Below, one piece after another: positions 1 through 8,302 of a stretch of 64,000 nucleotides of DNA; position 1 is the first letter of the stretch; each line of letters starts with the position of its first letter. Position numbers and translations under genes: made by a program. This DNA is from Enterocloster asparagiformis (GTDB taxonomy: Bacteria > Bacillota > Clostridia > Lachnospirales > Lachnospiraceae). The stretch is taken from the NCBI GenBank assembly GCA_018380885.1, contig JAGZSY010000021.1, positions 21,171 through 85,170 on the forward strand, in the 5' to 3' direction. The notes under the pieces are model-generated. The model was not told the origin of the DNA, searched no databases, and saw only the letters and a program-made list of their open reading frames with translations.

Positions 1-306
1 GGCCGGGGCCGGGGGCTCTCTGGGATACCACTTTTCAGGCGAAAATTACATAAAAATGACGGAAAATCGTTAAATAATAGGCAAAGTATGACGGACCATG
101 GCGAAGAAAAAAGGGAAGCTTGTGGGACCCGAAGGGCTTATGGAAATTTATGGAGCTTGGCGCCGCATTGTATTTTTTGAGATGCAGAGCGCGAAATATT
201 TGAAATTGAAGGAAAAACTTTGACAATAACAGACAAAAATGGGATTGAATTTGCAATTTAGTAAAAAATTAACGACATAAATAAAAAAATAACGATTGAA
301 AATTAA
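1..306. other. AT-rich region upstream of rnf, no convincing gene
   Basis: No supported gene is visible. A minus-strand reading frame (35-256) and a 41-codon plus-strand frame (98-223) overlap each other in antisense. Neither has a Shine-Dalgarno sequence or a recognisable product. The GC-rich first 20 bases may be the tail of a feature lying outside the window. Confidence 0.5.
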
Positions 307-335
307 TTGTATACAATTTTAAATTGTGGTATACT
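307..335 (+). promoter_or_regulatory. rnf operon promoter
   Basis: A -35-like TTGTAT (307-312), a 17-bp spacer and -10 TATACT (330-335) preceded by TGG, an extended -10. It lies about 55 nt upstream of the rnfC start, whose ribosome binding site is the GAAAGAGGG at 372-380. The surrounding DNA is very AT-rich, as expected for a strong promoter in this genome. Confidence 0.65.
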
Positions 336-390
336 ATGAAAGCATGTATACACATAGGTAAAATTATTGAAGAAAGAGGGTTAGAATTCC

Positions 391-1716
391 ATGGGTTTGG
401 CAACTTTTAAAGGCGGCATCCACCCGTACGAGGGCAAGGAACTGTCAGAGAACAAACCGGTTCAGATTCTGGAACCTAAGGGCGAGCTGGTCTATCCCAT
501 GTCTCAGCACATCGGCGCCCCGGCGAAGCCGCTGGTCGCTGTGGGCGACCACATTCTGGCGGGCCAGAAGATCGGAGAGGCGGGCGGATTTATCTCTGCA
601 AATGTAATTGCTTCCGTATCCGGCACCGTGAAGAAGATCGAACCGAGGCGCATGGCGAACGGCGCAATGGTACCTTCCATTGTCGTGGAAAATGACGGGG
701 AGTACAAGGGGATCGAGGGTCTGGGGGAAGATCGTGATCCGTCCGCGCTCTCCAAGCAGGAGATCCGCGACATCGTCAAGGAAGCGGGCATTGTGGGACT
801 GGGCGGCGCAGGCTTCCCGACTCACGTGAAACTGACTCCCAAGGATGAGAATGCAATCGAGTACATACTGGTAAACGGCGCAGAGTGCGAGCCGTACCTG
901 ACCAGCGATTACCGCATGATGATCGAGGAGCCGGAGAAGATCGTGGGCGGCTTAAAGGTGATTCTGCAGCTGTTCGACAACGCCAAGGGCGTGATCGGCA
1001 TCGAGAACAACAAGCCGGAAGCCATCGCGAAGCTGACCGAGCTGGTAAAGGACGAGCCGCGCATCAGCGTATGTCCTCTGCTTACCAAATATCCTCAGGG
1101 CGGTGAGCGCTCCCTGATCTACGCCACCACCGGCCGCAAGGTGAATTCCTCCATGCTTCCCGCCGACGCGGGCTGCATCGTGGACAACGTGGACACGGTG
1201 ATCGCCATCTACATGGCGGTCTGCAAGCGCACCCCCCTGATGCGCAAGATCATCACCGTGACCGGAGACGCGGTGACGGATCCCAGAAACTTCAGCGTGA
1301 AGCTGGGAACCAACTACCAGGAGCTTCTGGAGGCTGCGGGCGGCTTTAAGACCGAGCCGGAGAAGGTCCTGTCCGGCGGCCCCATGATGGGCCAGGCCCT
1401 GTTTGATCTGAATATTCCGGTGAGCAAGACCAGCTCCGCGCTGACCTGCTTTACCAAGGACCAGGTGGCGGCCATGGAGCCCACCCCCTGCATCCGCTGC
1501 GGCAAGTGCGTCAGCGTGTGCCCCAGCAAGATCGTGCCGGTTATGATGATGGAAGCGGCGCTTCACAACGACTGCGAGAAGTTCGAGAAGCTAAACGGTA
1601 TGGAGTGCATGGAGTGCGGAAGCTGCACCTATGTATGTCCCGCAAAGCGCCCGCTGACGCAGGCGTTTAAAGATATGCGGCGGACCGTCGCAGCAAACCG
1701 CAGGAAGAAAGGGTAG
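391..1716 (+). CDS. rnfC: Rnf complex subunit RnfC (NADH-binding iron-sulfur subunit)
   Basis: The peripheral cytoplasmic subunit of the Rnf ferredoxin:NAD+ oxidoreductase, which couples electron flow from reduced ferredoxin to NAD+ with Na+ or H+ export. The 441-residue protein has an N-terminal barrel-sandwich region and a central nucleotide/FMN-binding part with the glycine-rich GLGGAGFPTHVK segment. Two C-terminal [4Fe-4S] motifs follow: CIRCGKCVSVCP and CMECGSCTYVCP. Length and domain order match clostridial RnfC, which lacks the long repeat tail of proteobacterial RnfC. It is the first gene of rnfCDGEAB, the usual clostridial order. The ATG follows a good ribosome binding site. Confidence 0.96.
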   Translation: MGLATFKGGIHPYEGKELSENKPVQILEPKGELVYPMSQHIGAPAKPLVAVGDHILAGQKIGEAGGFISANVIASVSGTVKKIEPRRMANGAMVPSIVVENDGEYKGIEGLGEDRDPSALSKQEIRDIVKEAGIVGLGGAGFPTHVKLTPKDENAIEYILVNGAECEPYLTSDYRMMIEEPEKIVGGLKVILQLFDNAKGVIGIENNKPEAIAKLTELVKDEPRISVCPLLTKYPQGGERSLIYATTGRKVNSSMLPADAGCIVDNVDTVIAIYMAVCKRTPLMRKIITVTGDAVTDPRNFSVKLGTNYQELLEAAGGFKTEPEKVLSGGPMMGQALFDLNIPVSKTSSALTCFTKDQVAAMEPTPCIRCGKCVSVCPSKIVPVMMMEAALHNDCEKFEKLNGMECMECGSCTYVCPAKRPLTQAFKDMRRTVAANRRKKG

Positions 1717-1731
1717 GAGGGGACAACTGTC

Positions 1732-2682
1732 ATGAGTAAATTATTGAATGTATCATCATCCCCGCATGTGAGAAGCAGTGAGACCACCCAGAGTATTATG
1801 ATGGATGTGGCGATCGCCATGATTCCCGCAACCGCTTTTGGCGTGTTCCACTTCGGCTACTATGCGTTGCTTGTAGTGCTTGTAACCGTTGCGGCCTGTG
1901 TCCTCAGCGAGTACATATTTGAAAAATGTATGAAAAAGCCCATCACCGTGGGAGATATGAGCGCGGTTGTGACGGGTATGATCCTGGCGCTCAACATGCC
2001 CCCGGAGATTCCGCTGTGGATTCCGGCCCTGGGCGGTGTGTTCGCCATCATCGTGGTGAAGCAGCTCTACGGCGGCCTGGGCCAGAACTTTATGAACCCG
2101 GCGCTGGCGGCCAGATGCTTCCTGCTCATCTCCTTTGCGGGAAAGATGACGGATTTCACCAGCAAGAAGGGCAGCACCTTCCAGTTTGACGGCATCTCCA
2201 GCGCCACCCCCCTCGCGGCCTTAAAGAGCGGCGGCGTGGTGGACGTTCCGGCCATGTTCACGGGCAATATCGCCGGCACCATCGGCGAGGTTTCCGCAAT
2301 CGCGCTGCTGCTTGGCGCGGCTTACATGCTGGTCAAAAAAGTGATCACCATCCGCATCCCGGCGGCCTACATCATCACCTTTGTGGTCTTTATCGTGCTC
2401 TTCGGCGGACACGGACTGGACTTTAACTTTATCGCGGCTCACCTGTGCGGCGGCGGCCTGATCTTCGGCGCCTTCTTCATGGCGACCGACTATGTGACCA
2501 GCCCCATCACTCCCAGGGGACAGATTGCCTTCGGCGTTCTGCTGGGCGTGCTGACCGGACTGTTCCGTCTCTTCGGCGGTTCCGCCGAGGGCGTGTCCTA
2601 CGCGATTATCATCAGCAATATTCTGGTTCCGCTGATTGAGAAGGTGACCCTTCCCAAGGCATTTGGAAAGGAGGGCAAGTAA
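1732..2682 (+). CDS. rnfD: Rnf complex membrane subunit RnfD
   Basis: Integral membrane subunit that carries a covalently bound FMN and forms part of the ion-translocating core. Its 316 residues are dominated by hydrophobic helices. The SSATPLAAL segment (about residues 156-164) matches the S-x-A-T flavinylation motif of the RnfD/NqrB family, with the threonine as attachment site. It starts 15 nt after rnfC behind an AGGAGGGG ribosome binding site. Its stop codon lies one base before the rnfG start, which suggests translational coupling. Confidence 0.96.
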   Translation: MSKLLNVSSSPHVRSSETTQSIMMDVAIAMIPATAFGVFHFGYYALLVVLVTVAACVLSEYIFEKCMKKPITVGDMSAVVTGMILALNMPPEIPLWIPALGGVFAIIVVKQLYGGLGQNFMNPALAARCFLLISFAGKMTDFTSKKGSTFQFDGISSATPLAALKSGGVVDVPAMFTGNIAGTIGEVSAIALLLGAAYMLVKKVITIRIPAAYIITFVVFIVLFGGHGLDFNFIAAHLCGGGLIFGAFFMATDYVTSPITPRGQIAFGVLLGVLTGLFRLFGGSAEGVSYAIIISNILVPLIEKVTLPKAFGKEGK

Positions 2683-2683
2683 T

Positions 2684-3298
2684 ATGAGCAAGTCAGGATT
2701 TATGAAGGACGCTGTGATTCTGTTTGCAATCACCCTGATTTCCGGCTTTCTTCTGGGCGGCGTGTACCAGCTGACCAAGAAGCCCATCGAGATTGCCACC
2801 ATCAAGGCCAATAACAAGGCTTACAAGTCCGTTTTTGGCGAGGCTGAAACCTTTGACCAGGACGATGCGCTGAACGCGGCCATCGAGAGCTGCAACGCGG
2901 CCCTGGCCACCATGAACTACGGCAACGTGGCCGTGGACACGGTTCTGAAGGCCAACGACGCCAACAAGAACCAGCTGGGCTACGTGATCGTCTCCCACTC
3001 CAACGACAGCTACGGCGGCGAGGTGAAAATCTCCGTTGGTATGAAGGAGGACGGCACCGTGACCGGTATCGAGTTCCTGACCATCAGCGACACACCCGGC
3101 CTGGGCTTAAAGGCCAAGGAGCCGGACTTCAAGGATCAGTACGCCGGCAAGAACGCGGAGGCCCTGACCGTGAAGAAGGGCGGCGGCGCAGGCGAGACCG
3201 AGATCAACGCCATCAGCGGCGCGACCATCACGTCCAGCGCGGTGACAAACGCGGTGAACGCAGCGTTATATTTTGTGCATAACTGTATCAATCAGTAG
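2684..3298 (+). CDS. rnfG: Rnf complex flavoprotein subunit RnfG
   Basis: Membrane-anchored FMN-binding subunit that passes electrons across the outer face of the membrane. One N-terminal transmembrane helix (about residues 8-28) is followed by an extracytoplasmic FMN-binding domain. That domain ends in SGATITSSAV, the family's covalent flavinylation motif, whose second threonine is the usual attachment site. I chose the ATG at 2684 rather than the in-frame one at 2663. It is preceded by AAGGAGGGC and begins one base after the rnfD stop, and the earlier start would add residues encoded inside rnfD. The protein is 204 residues long, normal for RnfG. Confidence 0.95.
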   Translation: MSKSGFMKDAVILFAITLISGFLLGGVYQLTKKPIEIATIKANNKAYKSVFGEAETFDQDDALNAAIESCNAALATMNYGNVAVDTVLKANDANKNQLGYVIVSHSNDSYGGEVKISVGMKEDGTVTGIEFLTISDTPGLGLKAKEPDFKDQYAGKNAEALTVKKGGGAGETEINAISGATITSSAVTNAVNAALYFVHNCINQ

Positions 3299-3309
3299 GA
3301 GGTGGGAAG

Positions 3310-4101
3310 ATGAACAAATGTACAGAACGTTTATATAACGGTATTGTGAAAGAAAACCCAACCTTCGTGTTGATGCTGGGCATGTGCCCGACCCTGGCGG
3401 TTACGACCTCCGCGGTCAACGGCCTGGGTATGGGACTTTCCACTACCGTAGTTTTACTGTTTTCCAATATGATTATTTCCGCGATGCGTAAGATTATCCC
3501 GGACCGCGTGCGTATTCCGGCTTACATCGTGATCGTGGCGTCCCTGGTTACCATCGTGCAGCTGCTGCTCCAGGCGTATGTGGATTTCCTGTATTCGGCA
3601 CTGGGTATCTACATTCCCCTGATCGTGGTAAACTGTATCATCCTGGGCCGGGCGGAGTCCTATGCGTCCAAGAACGACGCCATTTCCTCCACGTTCGACG
3701 GAATCGGCATGGGCCTGGGCTTTACCGTGGCTCTGACCTGCATCGGCCTGGTGCGTGAGCTTTTAGGCTCCGGCGCCGTGTTCGGCAAGGTGCTGATCCC
3801 CGAGGATTTCCACATCGCCATCTTCGTGCTGGCTCCCGGCGCGTTCTTCGTGCTGGCGGTCCTGACCGCGCTGCAGAACAAGTTCAAAGCGCCGTCCGCA
3901 ACCAACGGTTCCGTGCCCCAGTCCAGGCTGGCCTGCGGCGGAAACTGCTCCACCTGCACCGGTTCCTCCTGCATGGCCAACCATGAGATTCTGGACACCA
4001 GAAAGCGTCAGGCGGAGGAGGAGGCCCTGGCCAAGAAGAAAGAGGCCATTGCCAAGAAGGAAGCGGAGCTCAAGGCGGCGACAGCCAGGAAAGAAGATTA
4101 A
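3310..4101 (+). CDS. rnfE: Rnf complex membrane subunit RnfE with a Cys-rich, charged C-terminal extension
   Basis: One of the two paralogous six-helix membrane subunits (RnfA/RnfE) that bind an intramembrane iron-sulfur centre between them. Residues 1 to about 195 are the conserved core, with a cysteine in each inverted half (GMCPTLAV and VNCIILG). Residues about 196-263 are an extension. It carries Cys209, Cys213, Cys216 and Cys221 in a C-x3-C-x2-C-x4-C pattern, followed by a Lys/Glu/Ala-rich segment likely to form a helix or coiled coil. RnfE proteins are commonly near 200-235 residues, so this tail is long. It could bind metal or contact RnfB or RnfC at the cytoplasmic face, which is inference. 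It sits between rnfG and rnfA, as in other clostridia. Confidence 0.94.
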   Translation: MNKCTERLYNGIVKENPTFVLMLGMCPTLAVTTSAVNGLGMGLSTTVVLLFSNMIISAMRKIIPDRVRIPAYIVIVASLVTIVQLLLQAYVDFLYSALGIYIPLIVVNCIILGRAESYASKNDAISSTFDGIGMGLGFTVALTCIGLVRELLGSGAVFGKVLIPEDFHIAIFVLAPGAFFVLAVLTALQNKFKAPSATNGSVPQSRLACGGNCSTCTGSSCMANHEILDTRKRQAEEEALAKKKEAIAKKEAELKAATARKED

Positions 4102-4114
4102 GGAGGGTGGATAG

Positions 4115-4717
4115 ATGAAAGAATTATTGTTAATTGCCATTGGGTCCGCTCTGGTCAACAACGTGGTTTTAAGTCAGTTCTTAGGACTTTGTCCGTTCCT
4201 GGGCGTTTCCAAGAAGGTAGAGACCTCAGCCGGTATGGGCGCGGCCGTTATCTTCGTAATCACCATCGCGTCGTTTGTGACCAGTGTGGTTTACAAATTC
4301 ATCCTGGCCAACGAGCACTTTATCATCAACGGCAAGCCGGTGGATCTGGCATTTTTGCAGACCATCGTGTTCATCCTGGTGATTGCGGCTCTGGTTCAGT
4401 TTGTAGAGATGTTTCTGAAAAAGTCCATGCCCTCCCTGTATGAGGCGCTGGGCGTGTACCTGCCCCTGATTACCACCAACTGCGCGGTGCTGGGCGTGGC
4501 TCTGACCAACGTGCAGAAGGGCTACGACATTCTGACGAGTGTTGTGAACGGCGTGGGTATCTCCGTGGGCTTCACCATTGCGATTATCATGCTGGCCGGC
4601 ATCCGCGAGAAGATTGAGCACAACGACGTACCGTACTCATTCCAGGGTTCTCCTATCGTTCTGATTACCTCGGGACTTATGGCAATCGCATTTTTCGGAT
4701 TTTCCGGATTAATTTAG
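4115..4717 (+). CDS. rnfA: Rnf complex membrane subunit RnfA
   Basis: Six-helix membrane subunit that pairs with RnfE. The 200-residue length is standard. The segments SQFLGLCPFLGVS and TTNCAVLGV each contain the conserved cysteine that coordinates the intramembrane [2Fe-2S] cluster with RnfE. An AAGGAGGG ribosome binding site precedes the ATG, 13 nt after rnfE. Confidence 0.96.
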   Translation: MKELLLIAIGSALVNNVVLSQFLGLCPFLGVSKKVETSAGMGAAVIFVITIASFVTSVVYKFILANEHFIINGKPVDLAFLQTIVFILVIAALVQFVEMFLKKSMPSLYEALGVYLPLITTNCAVLGVALTNVQKGYDILTSVVNGVGISVGFTIAIIMLAGIREKIEHNDVPYSFQGSPIVLITSGLMAIAFFGFSGLI

Positions 4718-4733
4718 AAGGAGGAGAAGGAAA

Positions 4734-5522
4734 ATGGTTACAGGCATTATTTTAGCGGCAGCGGTCGTCGGTATTCTGGGTATTCTGATCGGTATATTCT
4801 TAGGCGTTGCCAGCGAGAAATTTAAAGTGGAAGTGGACGAGAAGGAGATTCTGGTCCGCAACGAGCTGCCGGGCAACAACTGCGGCGGCTGCGGATACGC
4901 GGGCTGTGACGCGCTGGCCAAGGCCATCGCGGCGGGCCAGGCGGACGTGGGCGCATGTCCGGTGGGCGGCGCTTCCGCGGCGGAGAAGATCGGCGCCATC
5001 ATGGGCGTGGCCGGCGGAGCCGCCGACAAGAAGGTGGCCTTTGTCAAGTGCTCCGGCACCTGCGATAAGACCAAGGTGCAGTACAATTATTACGGCGTGG
5101 ACGACTGCCAGAAGGTTTCCGTGGTGCCGGGAGCGGGCGAGAAGGCCTGCGCCTACGGGTGTATGGGATACGGCTCCTGCGTGAAGGCCTGCGCTTTCGA
5201 CGCCATCCATGTGGTGGACGGAGTGGCCGTGGTGGACAAGGAAAAATGCGTTGCCTGCGGCAAATGCGTGGCCTCCTGCCCCAACCACCTGATCGAGCTG
5301 GTTCCCTACAAGGCGGAGCACCTGGTGCGCTGCAATTCCCACGACAAGGGCAAGGACGTGAAGGCTGCCTGCGCGGCGGGCTGTATCGGCTGTACGCTGT
5401 GCACCAAGCAGTGTGAGTTCGACGCCATCCACATGGAGAACAACCTGGCCGTGATCGATTACGAGAAGTGCACCAACTGCGGCAAGTGCGCCCAGAAGTG
5501 CCCGGCCAAGGTGATCCAGTAA
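4734..5522 (+). CDS. rnfB: Rnf complex ferredoxin-like subunit RnfB
   Basis: Entry point for electrons from reduced ferredoxin. The 262-residue protein has an N-terminal transmembrane helix (residues about 3-25). A four-Fe-S domain follows with N-N-C-G-G-C-G-Y-A-G-C. Then come several [4Fe-4S] ferredoxin motifs: CMGYGSCVKAC, CVACGKCVASCP, CIGCTLCTKQC and CTNCGKCAQKCP. Clostridial RnfB proteins carry this expanded cluster set. It is the last gene of the operon, 16 nt after rnfA, and a terminator hairpin follows 58 nt later. Confidence 0.96.
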   Translation: MVTGIILAAAVVGILGILIGIFLGVASEKFKVEVDEKEILVRNELPGNNCGGCGYAGCDALAKAIAAGQADVGACPVGGASAAEKIGAIMGVAGGAADKKVAFVKCSGTCDKTKVQYNYYGVDDCQKVSVVPGAGEKACAYGCMGYGSCVKACAFDAIHVVDGVAVVDKEKCVACGKCVASCPNHLIELVPYKAEHLVRCNSHDKGKDVKAACAAGCIGCTLCTKQCEFDAIHMENNLAVIDYEKCTNCGKCAQKCPAKVIQ

Positions 5523-5580
5523 CAGGGCTGGGCCGTTAGGCAGAATGGTTTTTTATATCGGTAATATGTGACAAAATTAG

Positions 5581-5616
5581 AAGCCAGAGCGATTTGATAT
5601 GCGCTCTGGCTTTTAA
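5581..5616 (+). terminator. Terminator of the rnf operon
   Basis: An 11-bp stem (5581-5591 with 5602-5612) around a 10-nt loop, ending in a short run of T. It is the first strong hairpin after rnfB and lies well before the next gene. Confidence 0.75.
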
Positions 5617-5831
5617 GATGCAAAGCGGACAAGAGAACGTCCTTCTTTTCGTCTGATTTTGTTTCATGATACCGGTACAATGGGAAAAACAGGATGACCG
5701 GCGCCTTATAAAATGCTATGATGGTACAAAGAAGAAACATATACCTCGATTTGCTCGGCGCATTGACAACCTACGGTTTGCCGGATTGTGAAACAGGGCG
5801 CAGAAAAAGAAGAATGTGAGGGATGGGCTGT

Positions 5832-6224
5832 ATGGACATAAAAGAGTTTTGGAAAGCAGTATTGCAACAGGACAAGGCAGCGATTAAGGAGTTCTTTCAT
5901 GCGGCGGCTTATGTGAATTGGCATTGCACAAATGAACATTTTACGGTGGATGAGTTTATTCAGGCAAATTGCGAGTATCCGGGAGATTGGGACGGAACAG
6001 TTGAGCGCATTGAGCGCATGGATGACCTGATCATAACCGCAACCCGCGTATTCCCAAAGGACAGGTCTGCTTCGTTCCATGTAGTCTCATTTTTCCGGAT
6101 AAAGGACCAAAAAATCATGTCCGCAGATGAATACTGGTCTGATGATGGGGAAGCGCCGTTGTGGCGTAAGGAGATGCATATCGGTAATCCGATTGATTGC
6201 GACTGCAAATATATGAAATTGTGA
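5832..6224 (+). CDS. SnoaL/NTF2-like fold small protein
   Basis: A 130-residue protein with the pattern of the NTF2-like superfamily. An N-terminal helix (DIKEFWKAVLQQDKAAIKEF) is followed by alternating strands and conserved aromatic positions, ending in the SADEYWSDDG segment common in SnoaL-like proteins. Members can be enzymes or ligand binders, and no substrate can be named here. I prefer the ATG at 5832 over the in-frame ATG at 5823, because GAGGG at 5817-5821 is properly spaced only from the later one. The gene stands alone between the rnf terminator and the L,D-transpeptidase gene. Confidence 0.7.
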   Translation: MDIKEFWKAVLQQDKAAIKEFFHAAAYVNWHCTNEHFTVDEFIQANCEYPGDWDGTVERIERMDDLIITATRVFPKDRSASFHVVSFFRIKDQKIMSADEYWSDDGEAPLWRKEMHIGNPIDCDCKYMKL

Positions 6225-6450
6225 TGGCTGTCTGAATTGACATTCATGTTTTTTGGGGAGGCACACCATTTCCGGTAATTGGACTGCCGAGTGTCAGACC
6301 GTATGATACCGCCGGCTGCTGCTGAGTCATTAAAAAATGTAGGGCATACAATTCTTGGCTTTTCGGGAAAAGCAAGGACTGTTATAATGCAAAAGAAGCA
6401 GTAAATACTGTCAGACAATGGAGATAGAGACAGGAAATGGAGTGGCAGGA

Positions 6451-8235
6451 ATGGAACAACGAGGGCGGAGCAGAAAAAAGCCGCAGATGAGACCGGTATT
6501 GGAGGCGGAAAGGGATCGCAGGAAGGCAGCAAGAAAAACAAGAGGTCCCATGTGCGGGAGAAAGCGAAAGCGGAGTAAAGTGCGTTCGATTAAAATGATC
6601 GTAGGCTTTGTGCTATTACTGACGATTGGATATATGGCGGTTGGCTTGCATTATAAAGATTCCTTTCTTCCCAACACGGTTATCGGCGGAATGGAAGTAG
6701 GCGGGATGACAGTGGAGGAAATCCAAAGCTGTATGCGGGAGGGGGTTGAACGCTACCAGCTTGTGATTAGAGAGAGGGATGGCCGTGAGGAAGTGATTGA
6801 GGGGAAAGACATTGGGCTTCAACCGTTGTATGACGGCAGCCTTGAGCGCATTTTAAGAGGACAGAATCCGTTTTTATGGGGAATGAAGTGGATGACAGGC
6901 GAGGCATACGAACAAAATTGTACGATAATGTATGACAGGGAGCGGTTGGAAGCGCTTGTCTCCGGCTTAGAATGCCTGAATCCGGAGAAAATGACAGAAC
7001 CGGCCAATGCCTCCCTGGTCTGGCAGAAGGATAAGGGCCTTGTGATTGTGCCGGAAAAAAGAGGAAACGAACCTGTTTATGAGCGTCTTTTGGAAGCGAT
7101 AGAAACAGCGGTGGCCGGCTTGAAACCCGGGATTTCTTTGGAGGAGCTGGGGATTTACAGGGAACCGGAGATTAGGGCAGATGATCCGGCTTTGCTGAAT
7201 CAAAAGGAGCAGTGGGAACAATATACTTCGGCGAATGTGACCTATCGGTTTGGAAGCCGTTCGGAGGTGGTGGATGGATCGATCATTGCAGGTTGGCTGA
7301 CAGCGGATGAAAACGGAGAAACGGTGATTGACCGCATAAAGGTTGAGGAATATGTGAAGGGGCTCGCAAAGAAGTACAATACGGCTTACCGCGCCAGAGA
7401 GCTAAAAACTTCTTATGGTCCGACTGTAAAAATCACAAAGGGACACTATGGGTGGATAATAGACCAGAAGGCGGAGGCGGAGAAATTGATTGAGATGATA
7501 GATGCAGGCCAGAGCGGAGAGCGGGAGCCGGTTTACCTTCAGACTGCCAACAGCCACGATGGGCCGGATTATGGCGATACATATGTGGAGATGAATCTGA
7601 CGGCCCAGCATCTGTTTTACTATAAGAAGGGGGAATTGCTTGTTGAATCAGATTTTGTGTCCGGGGATGAGGCAAAGGGCTGGAGCACTCCTGAAGGGAG
7701 CTATGAGTTGACTTATAAGCAGAAAGACGCTATCTTAAAGGGGAGCAATTACAGAACGCCGGTGACCTATTGGATGCCCTTCAATGGAAATATCGGAATG
7801 CATGATGGCTACTGGCGTTCCAGCTTTGGCGGAACAATTTACAAAAAGAACGGCTCTCATGGCTGTGTGAACCTGCCCCCGGCGGTTGCAAAGACTATTT
7901 TTGAGAACATTGAAAAGGGGACTCCGGTCCTCTGCTATCATTTAGATGGCACGGAAACCAATCGGACGACAAGGGATGCCTCTGCAAAGGACGCCGGCCA
8001 TGTGGGGAAAGAACAGGAGTCAGCACCGGCAATCTCACCGCCGGCGGAGACGGCGGCAGAAGCGGCGGAGACGGAAGGGACGGCGCCGGAAGAGACCGTT
8101 CCGGCAAAGCCTGATTTGGAGGAAACGATTCCGGCGGGACCCGCTCAGACGGAAAGCGCGCCCGCCCCGGAAGCGGGGGCGGCGGAGCCGGGGGTACGGA
8201 CAGAGGCCCCGACGGAGCCGGCCCCTTCGGATTAA
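6451..8235 (+). CDS. Membrane-anchored L,D-transpeptidase with peptidoglycan-binding region
   Basis: Cross-links peptidoglycan stem peptides (3-3 bonds) or attaches proteins to them, acting outside the membrane. Layout: a basic cytoplasmic N-terminus, one transmembrane helix (about residues 48-70), a long region like the PG_binding_4 domain that precedes YkuD domains in clostridia, and a YkuD catalytic domain. The catalytic motif is SHGCVNLP with Cys472, and the upstream conserved histidine is in GMHDGYW. The last 90 or so residues are a low-complexity Pro/Ala/Glu/Thr tail, probably a wall-spanning spacer. I chose the ATG at 6451 because a GGAG lies 8 nt upstream. An in-frame ATG at 6418 would add 11 residues but has no ribosome binding site. 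A TATAAT at 6383-6388 is a candidate -10. Confidence 0.88.
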   Translation: MEQRGRSRKKPQMRPVLEAERDRRKAARKTRGPMCGRKRKRSKVRSIKMIVGFVLLLTIGYMAVGLHYKDSFLPNTVIGGMEVGGMTVEEIQSCMREGVERYQLVIRERDGREEVIEGKDIGLQPLYDGSLERILRGQNPFLWGMKWMTGEAYEQNCTIMYDRERLEALVSGLECLNPEKMTEPANASLVWQKDKGLVIVPEKRGNEPVYERLLEAIETAVAGLKPGISLEELGIYREPEIRADDPALLNQKEQWEQYTSANVTYRFGSRSEVVDGSIIAGWLTADENGETVIDRIKVEEYVKGLAKKYNTAYRARELKTSYGPTVKITKGHYGWIIDQKAEAEKLIEMIDAGQSGEREPVYLQTANSHDGPDYGDTYVEMNLTAQHLFYYKKGELLVESDFVSGDEAKGWSTPEGSYELTYKQKDAILKGSNYRTPVTYWMPFNGNIGMHDGYWRSSFGGTIYKKNGSHGCVNLPPAVAKTIFENIEKGTPVLCYHLDGTETNRTTRDASAKDAGHVGKEQESAPAISPPAETAAEAAETEGTAPEETVPAKPDLEETIPAGPAQTESAPAPEAGAAEPGVRTEAPTEPAPSD

Positions 8236-8302
8236 AAGCCCATAGGGATTGCCGGGCCTCTGTTATGATGAAATTATCTTGGGGAACCTGGAGGATAGTA
8301 CC

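Noticed and set aside
35..256. Minus-strand 73-codon frame and overlapping 41-codon plus-strand frame (98-223)
   Set aside because: No ribosome binding site, no recognisable product and mutually antisense. The AT-rich DNA fits a promoter region better.
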